This document shows, piece after piece, positions 63,482-64,000 of a stretch of 64,000 bases of DNA; the stretch's first letter is position 1; each line of letters begins with the position of its first letter. This DNA comes from Microscilla marina ATCC 23134 (lineage in GTDB: Bacteria; Bacteroidota; Bacteroidia; Cytophagales; Microscillaceae). The notes under the pieces are model-generated. The model was not told where the DNA came from. It worked only from the letters and a program-made list of their open reading frames with translations, and did no database searches. The DNA lies in contig NZ_AAWS01000036.1 of assembly GCF_000169175.1 (NCBI RefSeq), positions 1 through 64,000 of the forward strand, read 5' to 3'. The position numbers and the translations under genes were made by a program.

Positions 63482-64000
63482 ATGAACACCTATAAGAAAT
63501 TTACCGAAAGGATGCAAAAAATTGCCGACATCAACAACTCGGCTGCTTTGCTACAGTGGGACCAGGAAGTATACATGCCACCCAAAAGTGCTGGCCGACG
63601 TGCCCAGCAATTGTCTACTTTGGCAGGCTTGGCACATGAGCTATTTACTGCTGATGACACTGGTCACTTGTTAGACGAGCTTGCCAATGCCGACTTGAGC
63701 GAGGCTGAAAAAGCGAATGTAAGCTATACCAAAGCGGAGTACGACAAGTACAAAAAAGTACCCAAGGAGTTTGTAGAAAAAACCAGTGCGGCAGTGTCCA
63801 AAGCTTTTCAGTCGTGGAACAACGCCAAGCAACAAAAAAACTTTGCCCTATATGCGCCCGATTTAGAAGCATTGCTTGAGCTAAAGTTGCAAGAGTGTGA
63901 GTACCTGGGCTACGAGGAACACCCTTATAATGCCCAGCTCGATATTTACGAAAAGAACATGACCGTAGACCAGCTCGAAGTATTGTTTGGGCAGGTAAAA
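63482..64000 (+). CDS. M32-family carboxypeptidase (Taq type), partial at window end
   Basis: 173 codons are visible; the gene runs off the window. The N-terminus starts MNTYKKFTERMQKIADINNS and continues with AALLQWDQEVYMPPKSAGRRAQQLSTLAGLAHE, the conserved opening of M32 metallocarboxypeptidases. The catalytic HExxH motif lies farther downstream and cannot be seen. These are cytoplasmic zinc peptidases that trim peptides from the C-terminus. The gene diverges from the GG-leader peptide operon; whether they are related is not shown. Confidence 0.92.
   Translation, partial: MNTYKKFTERMQKIADINNSAALLQWDQEVYMPPKSAGRRAQQLSTLAGLAHELFTADDTGHLLDELANADLSEAEKANVSYTKAEYDKYKKVPKEFVEKTSAAVSKAFQSWNNAKQQKNFALYAPDLEALLELKLQECEYLGYEEHPYNAQLDIYEKNMTVDQLEVLFGQVK

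Overview
The window looks like chromosome of a gliding marine Bacteroidota of the Cytophagales (Microscilla-like; inferred, not proven). Reasons: several secreted proteins end in type IX secretion (T9SS) sorting domains, there are SprB-type repeats and DUF5916/CBM9 and PD40-OmpA outer-membrane proteins, promoters fit TTG-N20-TAnnTTTG, and small peptides carry Bacteroidota-style GG leaders. Hairpin-rich intergenic repeats are very abundant.

Layout. 0-5 kb: a GIY-YIG protein, then an AAA+ ATPase, a lipoprotein and an unrecognised 437-aa protein on the minus strand. They diverge from a DUF4255 (Pvc16-type) protein, so this looks like fragments of an extracellular contractile injection locus. 5.5-11.2 kb: a 1578-aa T9SS surface protein and an orphan ATPase-only kinase-like protein. 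11.3-14.5 kb: a small integrated region with a tyrosine recombinase next to the 3' half of a tRNA-Arg (att site). It carries a DKNYY-like gene that is open over 245 codons only if six in-frame TGA codons are read through. 14.5-28.5 kb: a defence island with a full type I restriction-modification operon (hsdM-hsdS-[MITE]-hsdR-yigP-like metalloprotease). A separate three-gene operon follows: a single-TRD HsdS half, an HsdM homologue without its catalytic motifs, and an exonuclease I homologue without most DEDDh residues. Between them sits a free-standing non-coding RNA gene with a textbook promoter and terminator.

29-38 kb: a Crp-type regulator, then DinB-like lipoprotein, class A beta-lactamase and PhoX-like protein, then (minus) a DUF5916 outer-membrane protein. 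The DinB and DUF5916 promoters share a 15-bp palindrome. A TonB-C gene is split by a precise MITE. At 35.5 kb a tRNA 3' half precedes its matching 5' half (possible circularly permuted tRNA), followed by a short-variable-arm tRNA with a GCT anticodon and a terminator.

38.3-40.5 and 61-62.2 kb: large hairpin-bearing repeat arrays. 44.3-61 kb: six co-directional genes for exported proteins (1663-aa protein, FN3 proteins, SprB-repeat T9SS adhesin, outer-membrane barrel, PD40-OmpA anchor), separated mostly by degenerate heptanucleotide repeats; probably one cell-surface apparatus. 62.3-63 kb: three tandem, previously unannotatable GG-leader peptides with a shared Cys...Gly...Trp...Cys core. The window ends inside an M32 carboxypeptidase.
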